Positions 40,147 through 49,045 are shown, numbered from the stretch's first letter. The stretch is 64,000 nt of DNA from Hydrogenoanaerobacterium sp032017025 (GCF_032017025.1 NZ_DALZQO010000016.1:1-64000), one strand, 5' to 3'. A program made the numbers and translations. Notes: generated by a model from the sequence alone, not told the origin.

Positions 40147-40510
40147 TGTGAATTCCTCCATAAATTTTGTTTTGTCTGTCAGGCGGGCTCTCCATTTCCC
40201 ACTTAACGTAACCCTAGTATAGCCGTACAGGTTACAAAAGTCAATACTTTTGGAAGAAGTTTTGTAACTCTTCTGTAATTAGTTGTTTCGAATTTCCAAT
40301 TAATTGTATTCGTTTTACAGTACAAAACGGAATTTATTGCATTTTAGTGCTTATTCTTTTTTCCAACATATTACAAAATGTTATAATTTCCAGTTTAGCC
40401 CAAATTTACTCTTTTTACTGCTTTTTGACTAAAATTCATCTGTTTTCTTTTAAAATTTTAGCTGCAAAAAAGCACCTGAGAGCAAGCTCAGGTGCTTGGT
40501 TATTATATTC
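40147..40510. promoter_or_regulatory. control region upstream of surface protein, with terminator
   Basis: On the minus strand TTGACT (40244-40239), an exact 17-bp spacer and TATACT (40221-40216) form a near-consensus promoter about 70 bp before the surface-protein start. From 40250 to 40460 the DNA is AT-rich with no gene seen. At 40470-40497 AAGCACCTGAG pairs with CTCAGGTGCTT and, with T-run on the minus strand, ends the leftward HAD gene. Confidence 0.8.
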
Positions 40511-41242
40511 TCACCACAGTAAGTCAAGCATATCGACATTCAGCCGGTAGGTCACATCCTTACGTTCTACAATCACATGAATTCTCTGTTTAAGTTGTTC
40601 ATCTTCCAAAATGCGCGCGAGCAGTTCTTTTGTAGGGTTTATGGCAAATGGGTTGCCTACCAGCTTGAGCATTGAGAAATCGCCGGTTGTATCTCCATAG
40701 GCATAGCTGGCAGAAAGGTCGATGTCATGCTTTTGCGCCATTTCCAACACAGCCTTGCGTTTGCTTACAGAATCCCACATTGGTATAATCTCACCGTTGT
40801 AGGTTCCGTCGTCACCCACCTGATAAATCGTTCCTCTAAAATCATCCATGCCATATTTTTGAGACATTTCGCACACCAGCTCTACAGGTGAACCCGAAAT
40901 CGCAATTACCTTATGCCCCTGTGCCTTATGCCATTTAATTCGCTCACGCGAATAGGTGTATACCCGCTCACCTTTTTGCTCAATCACCTTTTGTGCAATG
41001 TAGGCGATGTGAAACGAATTGGTATTGATAACGGTATCGGTGTAGATATCTACCATTTTCTGCAGATATGTATCGTAGTCACCTACACGTTTATCCCATT
41101 TGGTAAATGCCGGCTCAACCTCACTGTACCATTTGCTGTCATCAATCAGTTCATATTTTATCATCTTTTTAAACATTTCGCTAATCATACCCTCACGGGA
41201 AATTGTGCCGTCAATATCAAAAAAAGCCGCACAGTTTGCCAT
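40511..41242 (-). CDS. HAD-superfamily IB hydrolase (phosphoserine phosphatase-like)
   Basis: A 243-residue protein: motif I FFDIDGTIS, motif II VIAISGSPVELV, motif III region KRKAVLEMA, and motif IV SYAYGDTTGDFSMLKLVG with NPFAINPTKEL. This is the HAD-IB pattern of SerB/YfhB-type small-molecule phosphatases. The substrate is unknown. ATG at 41242 follows GGAAGGAG. Confidence 0.88.
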   Translation of the reverse strand: MANCAAFFDIDGTISREGMISEMFKKMIKYELIDDSKWYSEVEPAFTKWDKRVGDYDTYLQKMVDIYTDTVINTNSFHIAYIAQKVIEQKGERVYTYSRERIKWHKAQGHKVIAISGSPVELVCEMSQKYGMDDFRGTIYQVGDDGTYNGEIIPMWDSVSKRKAVLEMAQKHDIDLSASYAYGDTTGDFSMLKLVGNPFAINPTKELLARILEDEQLKQRIHVIVERKDVTYRLNVDMLDLLW

Positions 41243-41395
41243 GCCAGTCACTCCTTCCAATCTTATTACTGCCTATTTTCATATCTATAGTATACGCAGG
41301 ACTCAAGCAGATATCAACCCAATTTTAGGTTGATTTCAGCAACGAAATCAGGTTTTTAAAGGATTTTTTCGTGCATTCTCGGTCATCCGCAGAAA

Positions 41396-41424
41396 TTGAC
41401 ATTAGCGCTGTAAAAAGCTATACT
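41396..41424 (+). promoter_or_regulatory. near-consensus promoter of the EpsG-like gene
   Basis: TTGACA (41396-41401), 17-bp spacer, TATACT (41419-41424); it lies about 30 bp upstream of the start at 41455. Confidence 0.85.
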
Positions 41425-41454
41425 GTAAAGTAAACTTGGTCACAGAAAGTAGGT

Positions 41455-42639
41455 ATGCAAGTGGCTCCGTATTTAGTATTAGCGGCTGCTGTAGCAGTGT
41501 TTGGCTATTTGATTTGTGAGCGTCACCCCAGTAAGCGCAATGATCTCATTTTTTTATCGGTAGTTTCTATTGTGCTTATTGCCATGTCCACAATACGGGC
41601 AAGCTCTGTAGGGGTCGACTATGAACCCTATCTTGCTTATTTCAAGCAGGTTTATGAGGGCGGGCTTGGTTTTGTATTCAGCGGAGCAAACCAATACCGA
41701 ATTGAAATTGGCTACAGCCTGCTGAATTATGTGATTTCACTGTTTGGCGGCACGCAAATTGTATTTGCGCTGGGCATTGCTGTCGTATGCATTGGCTTAA
41801 CAGCTGTTTTTCTTTATCGATATTCTCCATCTGTATGGGTAAGCATGTTCGTGTTCATCAGTTTTGGCTTTTTTGGTTATACCCTCTGCACCATCCGCCA
41901 TCAAATTGCCATCTGTATTTTTATGTTTGCTCTGCCTCACCTGCAAAACAAAAAGTTTTTTCCCTATCTGCTGATTGTTTTGCTTTCCGCCACCTTCCAC
42001 AAGAGCATGCTGGTGCTGATTCTTGTCTATTTTCTGGCACAGCTGCCGCTGAATAAAGTTACACTGGGAGTATACTGCGGCGGCACACTTCTGTTTGTGA
42101 TGTTTTCCGAGCCGATTATGACGTTTATTACAAAATATATCTATCAAAGCTACCAGGTGGACAGTTACTACATGCAGGGGCGTGATTTTCAAACCGGTCT
42201 GATTCCAATTGTGCTGTTCCTTGTGGTTTTTCTTTTGAAAAAGCAGTTGCTCGCACGCAATCCGCGCAATCTTCCGCTCATTAACCTGTGCTTTTATTCT
42301 GCCCTGCTGTTCTTTATGACCTATAAGCATTTTGTATTCCAGCGGTTTGCACTGATTTTGCTGCCCGTTGCAATGCTGCTTCTGCCCGAGATTATGCGCT
42401 GTATGGCAATCAGCGAAGAGGACAGGCTGGAGCTCGAGCTCGCACAGAAAGCGGTAAAATCCTCCGCAGGCGATAAAAAACGGGCGTTGCAAAAATACGG
42501 TGAGGTTAAGGCCCGTCTGCACGACCGTCAGGCGATGTACCATGCAACCATTGGGTTTATTTTGTTCGGCGGGTTTACGTACTTTTTGTTCCTGTTGGTT
42601 GCAAACCGATTACTGCTGGTACCATATGTGACAATTTAG
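41455..42639 (+). CDS. EpsG-family membrane protein (polysaccharide polymerase-like)
   Basis: A 394-residue polytopic membrane protein with about ten hydrophobic segments. EpsG-like features are IRASSVGVDYEPYLAYFKQV, EIGYSLLNYVISLFGG, TIRHQIAICIFMFALP and ATFHKSMLVLILVYF. A charged cytoplasmic stretch (AISEEDRLELELAQKAVK) precedes the last helix. EpsG proteins act in exopolysaccharide polymerisation. No other polysaccharide genes are nearby, so the pathway is uncertain. Confidence 0.82.
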   Translation: MQVAPYLVLAAAVAVFGYLICERHPSKRNDLIFLSVVSIVLIAMSTIRASSVGVDYEPYLAYFKQVYEGGLGFVFSGANQYRIEIGYSLLNYVISLFGGTQIVFALGIAVVCIGLTAVFLYRYSPSVWVSMFVFISFGFFGYTLCTIRHQIAICIFMFALPHLQNKKFFPYLLIVLLSATFHKSMLVLILVYFLAQLPLNKVTLGVYCGGTLLFVMFSEPIMTFITKYIYQSYQVDSYYMQGRDFQTGLIPIVLFLVVFLLKKQLLARNPRNLPLINLCFYSALLFFMTYKHFVFQRFALILLPVAMLLLPEIMRCMAISEEDRLELELAQKAVKSSAGDKKRALQKYGEVKARLHDRQAMYHATIGFILFGGFTYFLFLLVANRLLLVPYVTI

Positions 42640-42654
42640 CGATTTTAATGGTTT

Positions 42655-42695
42655 AAAAGCCCTTCGCCGGAATGCTCTGGTGAAGGGCTTTTTTT
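42655..42695 (+). terminator. terminator of the EpsG-like gene
   Basis: AAAAGCCCTTCGCC (from 42655) pairs with GGTGAAGGGCTTTT and a T-run to 42695. Confidence 0.88.
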
Positions 42696-42819
42696 GGTGT
42701 CCCCATGCTTGTGTATCCAATGGATTTTTTAAGTACAAACACCCTGTAATGAAAGTATGAATGCAAACATAAAAACAGACATAAACTGGTTTATAACTAT
42801 AATACATAGGGGTGATTGG

Positions 42820-43737
42820 ATGATAAGTCAAAAGAAATATGTAGTCTTGTCCCTTGAGCTACACCTTTTTTTCGGCAGGATTATGAAGGAGCATTCTATT
42901 TTTTTAGAAGCAGGTTTTACACCCAAAAATGCAGATTATGCAAAAAAAGCGGATAGCTTTAAAATGAGATTTGAAGCGCTTTTATCCAATGCGGTAGGCA
43001 TTAGCAACGGCATCATACGGCCAAAGGTGTTGTCATCGGGTGAAATCATCACCGACTTTACGCTGGGGGCAGAACAAAAAACACAAAACCTTACCGGTAT
43101 CTCCATCAATCAGAATATTACCATGATGGAAGCAAGGCTGCGCAGCGGCTATAACGAGCCTATTACACCGGAGATGGTTAGTAGTGTTAAAAGGATCAAC
43201 AGGGACGCCAAAATGCTGTTGGATGGGTTGATCGCCTTCAAACAGGATATTTTGGATTCTGTGCTATCTTGCAACATGTTTACCGTAAATTATCCATTGC
43301 TGATCGAACATATTCTGCGTGAAGCCCGCTTGTATCGTAGTTATCTCGAAAACATCGAGCAGGGACAAGACATCGATAATATCGATATCAGACAAACCGA
43401 ACTGTTCTGGAACCAGATTATGCTGGAGCATGCACTGTTTATTAGAGGGCTGCTTGACCCAACAGAGAACAGTCTCATACAAACATCAAACGATTTTGCC
43501 TTTGAATATGGCAAGTTACTGCTAAGTGCAGAGCAGGCAACCGATGCAACCATAGCGAGTATCACGAATGCCACGCTGAAAGAGACCATTAAATACAGAG
43601 ATTTTAAGCAAGCGGGAACAAAGGGCATAGCGGAGTGTAAAATTCGCTCTATTATACTGCCACTGCTTGCAGACCACGTACTGCGCGAGGCAAACCATTA
43701 TATTCGGTTGCTTAAAATGGATGAACGTATGATGTGA
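42820..43737 (+). CDS. DUF2935-family protein
   Basis: A 305-residue protein from an ATG with AGGGGTG upstream. It consists of two repeated four-helix halves, each with a His/Glu-rich motif: ELHLFFGRIMKEHSIFLEA, LLIEHILREARLYRSYL; then WNQIMLEHALFIRGLLDP, LADHVLREANHYIRLL. These Glu-x2-His pairs resemble a ferritin-like metal site. The function of the family is unknown. Confidence 0.87.
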   Translation: MISQKKYVVLSLELHLFFGRIMKEHSIFLEAGFTPKNADYAKKADSFKMRFEALLSNAVGISNGIIRPKVLSSGEIITDFTLGAEQKTQNLTGISINQNITMMEARLRSGYNEPITPEMVSSVKRINRDAKMLLDGLIAFKQDILDSVLSCNMFTVNYPLLIEHILREARLYRSYLENIEQGQDIDNIDIRQTELFWNQIMLEHALFIRGLLDPTENSLIQTSNDFAFEYGKLLLSAEQATDATIASITNATLKETIKYRDFKQAGTKGIAECKIRSIILPLLADHVLREANHYIRLLKMDERMM

Positions 43738-43778
43738 AATAATAAAATCTGCTAAAATGGAAGCAATGGCTTATTGAA

Positions 43779-43820
43779 AACAACGAGAACTCGATACAAA
43801 ATCGAATTCCCGTTGTTTTT
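43779..43820 (+). terminator. terminator of the DUF2935 gene
   Basis: AACAACGAGAACTCGAT (43779-43795) pairs with ATCGAATTCCCGTTGTT (43801-43817) with two mismatches, followed by T. Confidence 0.82.
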
Positions 43821-43961
43821 CTTGTTAGTCTTGTATTATGCTTTTTACCTGCACAGGGCTTAATTGTTTCGACTTCTTTACCCCTCTATGTTATAGTTAT
43901 TATAAGAAATAATTTTTGCATGATCAAATATCGAAGTGATAAAAACAGGAGAGATTTACAG

Positions 43962-44690
43962 ATGAAACGGATTGATTTGGATGTACATACACACACAATT
44001 GCCAGTGGACATGCCTATGGAACGGTTACCGAAATGGCACAGGCTGCTGCACAAAAAGGGTTAAAGCTGCTGGGAATTACCGAACATACAACCGGTATTC
44101 CGGGCACGTGTGATGATATCTATTTTCAAAATTTAAAGGTGCTGCCCCGAAAAATGTTTGGCATCGATTTGATGTTTGGGGCGGAAATTAATATTCTGGA
44201 TTATCAAGGGACGCTGAGCTTCGATGAGAAGTATATGGATTGTCTGGACATAAGAATTGCGGGTATTCATCAGTTTTGCTATACCTATGGAAACGCAAGA
44301 GAAAATACCGATGCAATCGTTAATGCGATAAAAAACCCTTATATCGATATTATCAGCCATCCGGATGATGGGAATTGCCCTTTGTTTTATGAAGAAGTGG
44401 TAAAGGCAGCTAAAGAATTCCACACCCTGCTGGAGGTTAATAACAACTCATTAAGAAGCACCGGTACCAGGAAAAACGTGATAGAAAACACCTTGACCTA
44501 CCTTGAATTATGTAAGCAATATGAGGTGCCCATTGTTTTGAGCAGCGATGCTCACTATATGGCCGATATTGCAAATATGGACTATATCTGCCCAATGATT
44601 GAGAAGGTGGATTTTCCTGAAGATCTCATTATAAATTATTCGGTAGAAAAATTTAAGAAGTATCTTGCATCTAACAGGCAGGCCGAATAA
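43962..44690 (+). CDS. PHP-domain phosphoesterase (YcdX-like)
   Basis: A 242-residue protein from an ATG behind CAGGAGAG. PHP metal motifs are visible in order: DVHTHTIASGHAYG, GITEHTTGIPG, FGAEINILD, AGIHQFCY, ISHPDDGNCP, LEVNNNSLR and SSDAHYMADI. These bind three metals and hydrolyse phosphoesters. YcdX-type enzymes are single-domain, as here. The substrate is unknown. Confidence 0.92.
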   Translation: MKRIDLDVHTHTIASGHAYGTVTEMAQAAAQKGLKLLGITEHTTGIPGTCDDIYFQNLKVLPRKMFGIDLMFGAEINILDYQGTLSFDEKYMDCLDIRIAGIHQFCYTYGNARENTDAIVNAIKNPYIDIISHPDDGNCPLFYEEVVKAAKEFHTLLEVNNNSLRSTGTRKNVIENTLTYLELCKQYEVPIVLSSDAHYMADIANMDYICPMIEKVDFPEDLIINYSVEKFKKYLASNRQAE

Positions 44691-45107
44691 AGAGAATGAA
44701 TATAGCTTTTTATAAAGATTATTTTCTTTCCATTTCGTTTGTTCTAAACTATTTATGTCTTTCCATTTAAAGAGCTCCTCGATATTTTTCAGTTAGGTTG
44801 ACAGACCTTAACCTTAAAGATATCGAGGAGTTTTTACTTTGCCCTTAGCTTAGGTTTTCTTATGCCAACTGCCACATTAAACCCAATATTATAGATTCTG
44901 CTATTTTAATTATTGAAGCATCTTATTTTTTAAATGAAGGGGAGCTTCTATTAACATCAGAAGATAGGCACTCCTTTAGCAAATATTCATATTAATTTGG
45001 TAGGTTAACAATAATTTACTAAAAATAAAAGAAATGTATGAGATTTTTAAACAAAATTTTATGATAATGGGGAAAAGCAGAAAAACTTAATTGAAGGGGA
45101 TGTTTTA
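44691..45107. other. gene-free interval with a strong hairpin
   Basis: CTCCTCGATAT (44775-44785) pairs with ATATCGAGGAG (44820-44830), followed by five T: a terminator, 85 bp after the PHP gene. Its long loop contains a second small dyad (AGGTT/AACCT), so an attenuator-like leader is possible, although mtaB begins only at 45108. A 40-codon open stretch follows (about 44880-44995) without a start codon or recognised match. Confidence 0.55.
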
Positions 45108-46490
45108 GTGGCAAAGCAAGCTTTTACAAAAACAGCATACGAAAATCTGCATGACTTTATCTATGGAAAGGCAAAGTACCCTGTCAATCTTAAAAACGGC
45201 ATGGCAATCGGCGGCGGTACTATGTACCCGGAAATTAACTTTACTCTTCCTACCATGCTGATAACCCAAGACACCATGCCAGAGGTGATTAAAAACTACA
45301 AAGAAATTATCACAGGAATATGTGAAAGAGCAAGAGAGCTTTATGTACCCGGCTTTGTAGCTGAAATTGAAACACTGCCTCCCATGACCTTTAACCCTCA
45401 ATGGGGCGTTGAGGTATGCAAAACCGTTGTTGATATTGTTAAAGAATATGAAGCTAAGCATGGTATAAAGGGTGCTGTTAGAATTACCCCTAATGACATC
45501 CGCGAAGGCAGAGACCTAGAGCACATGTGGCACGGCAAACACTGGGAAGCAATTTTAAAAACCTTTGAAGGCTGTGCAGGGGCCGGTGCCGATCTGCTTG
45601 CAATTGAGTCAGTGGGCGGAAAAGAAGTGCATGATGATGCAATTATGTATTGTGATATTTCCAAATCTATATTTGCATTATCGGTGCTTGGTTGTACAGA
45701 TATGAACAACCTCTGGACAGAAATTGTAGGCATTGCAGATAAGACAGGCACCATCGCATCTGGTGATACCGCCTGTGGGTTTGCCAATACGGCAATGGTG
45801 CTGGCAGAGAAAAACTACATACCTCGCGTCTTTTCTGCCGCTGTAAGGGTCATCTCCTCCGTCAGAAGCCTTGTTGCTATCGAATGCGGTGCTCAAGGGC
45901 CTCATAAAGATTGCGGTTACGAGGGCGTTTATGTAAAGGCGATTACCGGTACACCCATATCTACAGAGGGCAGAACCGCCGCATGTGCCCATCTGTCCCC
46001 CATTGGCAATATCGCCGCCTGTGTGGCAGATATTTGGAGCAATGAATCGATACAAAACATTAAGTTGCTTGGCGGAATGGCACCGACCGTGTCGTTTGAA
46101 CAGCTTGCTTACGATTGCAGACTTATGAACACCGCTTCCGCAAAAAGTGATGAAGCAGCACTTCTGCTGCGTGATCTGCATGCCGATAGCGACAGCAGGC
46201 TTGACCCACAGGCCTACGTGCTGCGCCCTGATGTCGTGCTTGAAATTTCAAAAGAGCTTGTAAAAACTCAGGGCTATTACCCGAGGGCAAAAAAAGCAGC
46301 TTCATTAGCCTTTTCACATATGCAAAAGGCATATGACAGCGGAGAGCTGATGTTAAACGATAAAGAACTGATGTGGCTTGAAAACCTGGCTCAAACTGTT
46401 GAATCTCTGCCAAGCGATGCAGGTGAGTTTACAGAGAGTATGATTGATGATTGTGAAAAGCTTGACCCTAAAAAATATAATATGGAATAA
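45108..46490 (+). CDS. mtaB: methanol:corrinoid methyltransferase MtaB
   Basis: A 460-residue protein from GTG with AAGGGGATG upstream. It aligns by eye along its whole length with archaeal MtaB. The zinc ligands are conserved: Glu in LLAIESVGGKEVHD, Cys in IASGDTACGFAN and Cys in TAACAHLSP. It transfers the methanol methyl group to the corrinoid carried by MtaC. mtaC follows 16 bp downstream. No mtaA or activation protein is in the window, so the methyl acceptor step must be encoded elsewhere. In a bacterium this points to methanol use by acetogenesis-like or one-carbon metabolism. Confidence 0.93.
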   Translation: MAKQAFTKTAYENLHDFIYGKAKYPVNLKNGMAIGGGTMYPEINFTLPTMLITQDTMPEVIKNYKEIITGICERARELYVPGFVAEIETLPPMTFNPQWGVEVCKTVVDIVKEYEAKHGIKGAVRITPNDIREGRDLEHMWHGKHWEAILKTFEGCAGAGADLLAIESVGGKEVHDDAIMYCDISKSIFALSVLGCTDMNNLWTEIVGIADKTGTIASGDTACGFANTAMVLAEKNYIPRVFSAAVRVISSVRSLVAIECGAQGPHKDCGYEGVYVKAITGTPISTEGRTAACAHLSPIGNIAACVADIWSNESIQNIKLLGGMAPTVSFEQLAYDCRLMNTASAKSDEAALLLRDLHADSDSRLDPQAYVLRPDVVLEISKELVKTQGYYPRAKKAASLAFSHMQKAYDSGELMLNDKELMWLENLAQTVESLPSDAGEFTESMIDDCEKLDPKKYNME

Positions 46491-46506
46491 AAAGGGAGGA
46501 ATCGCT

Positions 46507-47145
46507 ATGTCGATATTGAATAATATTTCTATAGCATTGCAAAAAGGCAAATCGAAAGACGTCGTTCAGCTTATCCATGAGGCATTGGACAGTGGTATTA
46601 CTGCACAAGAAATACTGGATAATGGGTTGCTGAAGGGAATGGGCGAGCTTGGCGTAAAGTTTAAAAATAACGAGGTTTATGTTCCCGAGGTGTTGATTGC
46701 CGCAAGAGCTCTCAATAGTGGTACCATGGTTTTAAAAGCAAAGCTTGTTGAAGAAGGGGTTCAGCCGATAGGCACGGTTGTGATTGGTACTGTAAAAGGT
46801 GACTTGCATGATATAGGCAAGAACCTTGTAAAAATGATGCTTGAAGGTGCAGGTTTCGCGGTTATCGACTTGGGTGTAGATGTACCGGAGGAACGAATTG
46901 TTGAAGCGATAACCGAGCATGAGCCTAATATTGTTTGCCTTTCAGCGTTGCTAACTACAACTATGAATCAGCAGAAAGTAGTAATTGAAGCCCTAAAGGA
47001 AGCAGGGCTAAGAGATAAGGTTAAGGTAATGATAGGCGGCGCCCCTGTAACTCAAAGCTTTTGTGACCAAATCGGCGCAGATGTGTATACACCCGATGCC
47101 GCAACTGCAGCAGAGGTTGCTAAATCGTTTGTTCTACAACATTAA
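46507..47145 (+). CDS. mtaC: methanol-specific corrinoid protein MtaC
   Basis: A 212-residue protein: an N-terminal helical cap (ALQKGKSKDVVQLIHEALDS; GLLKGMGELGVKFKNNEVYV; VPEVLIAARA) and a C-terminal B12-binding domain with GDLHDIGKNLVKMM (His ligand of cobalt), LGVDVPEE, CLSALLTTTM and VMIGGAPVT. The ATG follows AAGGGAGG. It is paired with mtaB, so it is assigned to methanol rather than methylamine. Confidence 0.93.
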   Translation: MSILNNISIALQKGKSKDVVQLIHEALDSGITAQEILDNGLLKGMGELGVKFKNNEVYVPEVLIAARALNSGTMVLKAKLVEEGVQPIGTVVIGTVKGDLHDIGKNLVKMMLEGAGFAVIDLGVDVPEERIVEAITEHEPNIVCLSALLTTTMNQQKVVIEALKEAGLRDKVKVMIGGAPVTQSFCDQIGADVYTPDAATAAEVAKSFVLQH

Positions 47146-47189
47146 AACATTATAATTTTAAGGCAATTGTATTTTCCGGGTGCAACCTC

Positions 47190-47434
47190 TTTTTGCATGA
47201 GATATTAGGATGGGATAAAGAGGGAATTCCCATATTGGAGAATTTGGCCCTGTGCAGAAAACCAGTAGCCGTTGGCGAGGATGTTGAGCAGCAAACTATA
47301 CGGCACTGACGAGCAGATTGCCGAGACTACTAGCTTATGAAGCATATTTATTCTTCAAAAATCAAGTGCGTTGGCTCATAGGAGCAAAATAATAAAAGAG
47401 CAAGGTTGCTTATTCGGCATCCTCGCTCTTTTTT
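47190..47434 (+). ncRNA. candidate structured non-coding RNA with terminator
   Basis: A GC-richer, frame-free stretch contains local palindromes (GGGAATTCCC at 47222-47231) and purine-rich loops, including GTAGCCGTTGGCGAGGATGT and GATTGCCGAGAC. It ends in an intrinsic terminator: AAAAGAGC (47394-47401) pairs with GCTCTTTT (47425-47432). The size (about 200-245 nt) and style suggest a stand-alone structured RNA of Clostridia such as raiA. That name is a guess from memory. Boundaries on the 5' side are approximate. Confidence 0.45.
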
Positions 47435-47469
47435 ATATCCACTTGTATTAGTTGGTTGATAGAACTGTT

Positions 47470-47538
47470 TCATGAAGAATCGCCCCGTTCTTTAGCATAA
47501 GCCGTAATCCTTTCCTTTTCTCCTGCTTTTACTCTCAT
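47470..47538 (-). pseudogene. decayed Arc/RHH-type DNA-binding gene fragment
   Basis: A 22-codon frame, MRVKAGEKERITAYAKERGD, matches the start of a ribbon-helix-helix (Arc-like) repressor domain but stops early. The following codons in a shifted frame could continue it. It has no ribosome site and no partner gene. Probably a remnant. Confidence 0.3.
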
Positions 47539-47643
47539 AAGAAAACTGTCCTAAACTTTTTGGTGTTATAGTATTTCTGCGAGTAATGTCATTTCTGAAT
47601 GTCCTGCTATTTTTAGATGGCAATTATCATTTTACAAACCGCT

Positions 47644-47898
47644 CTACTGCTTTCCAGTCAACTCATCTACTTTGGGTGGTCGCACATGAACCAGCAACTC
47701 TCGTGAACAAGCTCCAAACTGTTTAAAATTTTCTCGTGCTTCATTTAAGGTCAGACTACGGTTTTCATCACTCGGCTCATCGTCACCCAAAGTAAAAATA
47801 TCATTTTCCCAAAAACAAACGGGGCATATATAGGCTATAGCATCTTCCTTTGGAACAGAAAATGTATAATATCCACAACATGGACAACTATACTTCAT
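47644..47898 (-). CDS. CPCC-family cysteine-rich protein
   Basis: An 84-residue protein starting at an ATG with GGGGTG upstream. It begins MKYSCPCCGYYTF and has YICPVCFWENDIF: two Cys-x2-Cys pairs forming a zinc knuckle, followed by SDENRSLTLNEARENFKQFG. This matches the CPCC family, whose function is unknown. It is a lone gene between gene-poor intervals. Confidence 0.85.
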   Translation of the reverse strand: MKYSCPCCGYYTFSVPKEDAIAYICPVCFWENDIFTLGDDEPSDENRSLTLNEARENFKQFGACSRELLVHVRPPKVDELTGKQ

Positions 47899-48680
47899 TT
47901 TAGTCACCCCACAATATCTATCATACTCTGTACTACATTTTATCATAAAAAAATAAAAAATCATGCATGGGACAAACCCTCACACATGACTTTTCGCCGG
48001 TCGGAGTAAAATTATAGGGTTTGGAAAAAGACAGTCCTATCCAGCGAGCGATACTTTCATCAAAAAATTAGCTCTGAACATAAAAGACCCCAAACGAATA
48101 CTATATAAACAGCAAGTGCGAAAAGAAGATGCAAAACCTTCTTTTCGCACGTGCTTAAGAGGACCGGGCTACACTAGTTCACATATTTTATACGATTTCA
48201 ATCCACAGCTCACGCTGACACGTCCAGAGTAACATATAATATGCATATTTTTTGTAGAATTTGTGTGTCTGTAAAATCAATTCCGTATAAAATATTGGAA
48301 ATAGTATTTTATGAGACTTGGCATTAAAATATGAAATACTGAATATCATTTAATCAGGAGGGATAATTTATGATATTCATACGTGCACCGGCATATAGGC
48401 AGAGCAGCATTCTAATTACCGCTCAATCAGATAAGGAGGCAAAAACCTAATCTTTGTCTGCTTTTGGCTGCAGTAAAATTATAGGACCTCCCAGATTCCT
48501 CGCGGGCTGACTTCAGAACTTTCATTCACCTAGTCTTTCCAAGCACAGTAGCTGCCCATCTAATATCATATTGTCATGTGCTAAATAAATCATCAGAGTG
48601 CTCAAGGTCAATTTAATAATGCCCCCCAAATATTATAGAAAATAAAGAAAAGCCGACTTCTATTTCTAGAAATCGACTTC
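47899..48680. other. gene-poor interval with a long inverted repeat
   Basis: No convincing gene is seen. At 48111-48155 AGCAAGTGCGAAAAGAAG and CTTCTTTTCGCACGTGCT form an 18-bp inverted repeat with one mismatch and no T-run. At 48370-48450 a 26-codon frame (MIFIRAPAYRQSSILITAQS) follows GGAGGG but matches nothing known to me. The region looks like decayed sequence. Confidence 0.5.
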
Positions 48681-48756
48681 TGGTCGGAGTAGCGGGATTT
48701 GAACCCACGGCCTCTTGGTCCCGAACCAAGCACGCTACCATCTGCGCTATACCCCG
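48681..48756 (-). tRNA. tRNA-Pro (CGG)
   Basis: The minus strand reads CGGGGTATAGCGCAGATGGT, an anticodon loop TTCGGGA (anticodon CGG), the T-arm GGGTTCAAATCCC, and a genome-encoded CCA end. The acceptor stem CGGGGTA/TACTCCG folds with a wobble pair. Confidence 0.95.
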
Positions 48757-48798
48757 TAAAACAAAACTGCTCCGCCCTAAGTGGAAGAAGCAGTCATT

Positions 48799-48873
48799 TG
48801 GTTGCCCGACTAGGATTCGAACCCAGACAAACAGAGTCAGAGTCTGTCGTGCTACCTTTACACAATCGGGCAA
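48799..48873 (-). tRNA. tRNA-Gln (CTG)
   Basis: The minus strand starts TTGCCCGATTGTGTAAAGGT. The anticodon loop is CTCTGAC (anticodon CTG), the T-arm GGGTTCGAATCC, the acceptor end TCGGGCAA followed by CCA. It lies 42 bp from tRNA-Pro in the same direction, probably one transcript. Confidence 0.93.
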
Positions 48874-49016
48874 TATGTGTAACGCTGTGTATTAAACAGC
48901 TTTATTATTATATCCCATCCTATGTATTTTGTCAATCCTCTATCTGCTAAAATTTTTCTGGTGAGGCAAGAATTTTTGAATAATCCCTTAAATTTTTAAC
49001 CAGGCCTCACATTACC

Positions 49017-49045
49017 TTGTAAAGTATGATTGATGCTGATAAAAT
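49017..49045 (+). promoter_or_regulatory. promoter of trxA
   Basis: TTGTAA (49017-49022), 17-bp spacer, TAAAAT (49040-49045). A dyad GTGAGGC/GCCTCAC (48961-48967, 49004-49010) lies just upstream and may separate this unit from the tRNA genes. Confidence 0.6.

Noticed and set aside
41797..42543. A 248-codon leftward frame opposite the EpsG-like gene.
   Set aside because: Its composition (His, Gln and Lys runs) is the typical antisense image of a hydrophobic membrane protein.
47150..47440. A cobalamin riboswitch was considered near the corrinoid genes.
   Set aside because: The characteristic B12-box sequence is not seen, and the region is downstream of mtaC rather than upstream of a gene.
48613..48873. 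An 86-codon leftward frame and the opposite frame over the same DNA.
   Set aside because: They cover two tRNA genes and have no independent coding evidence.
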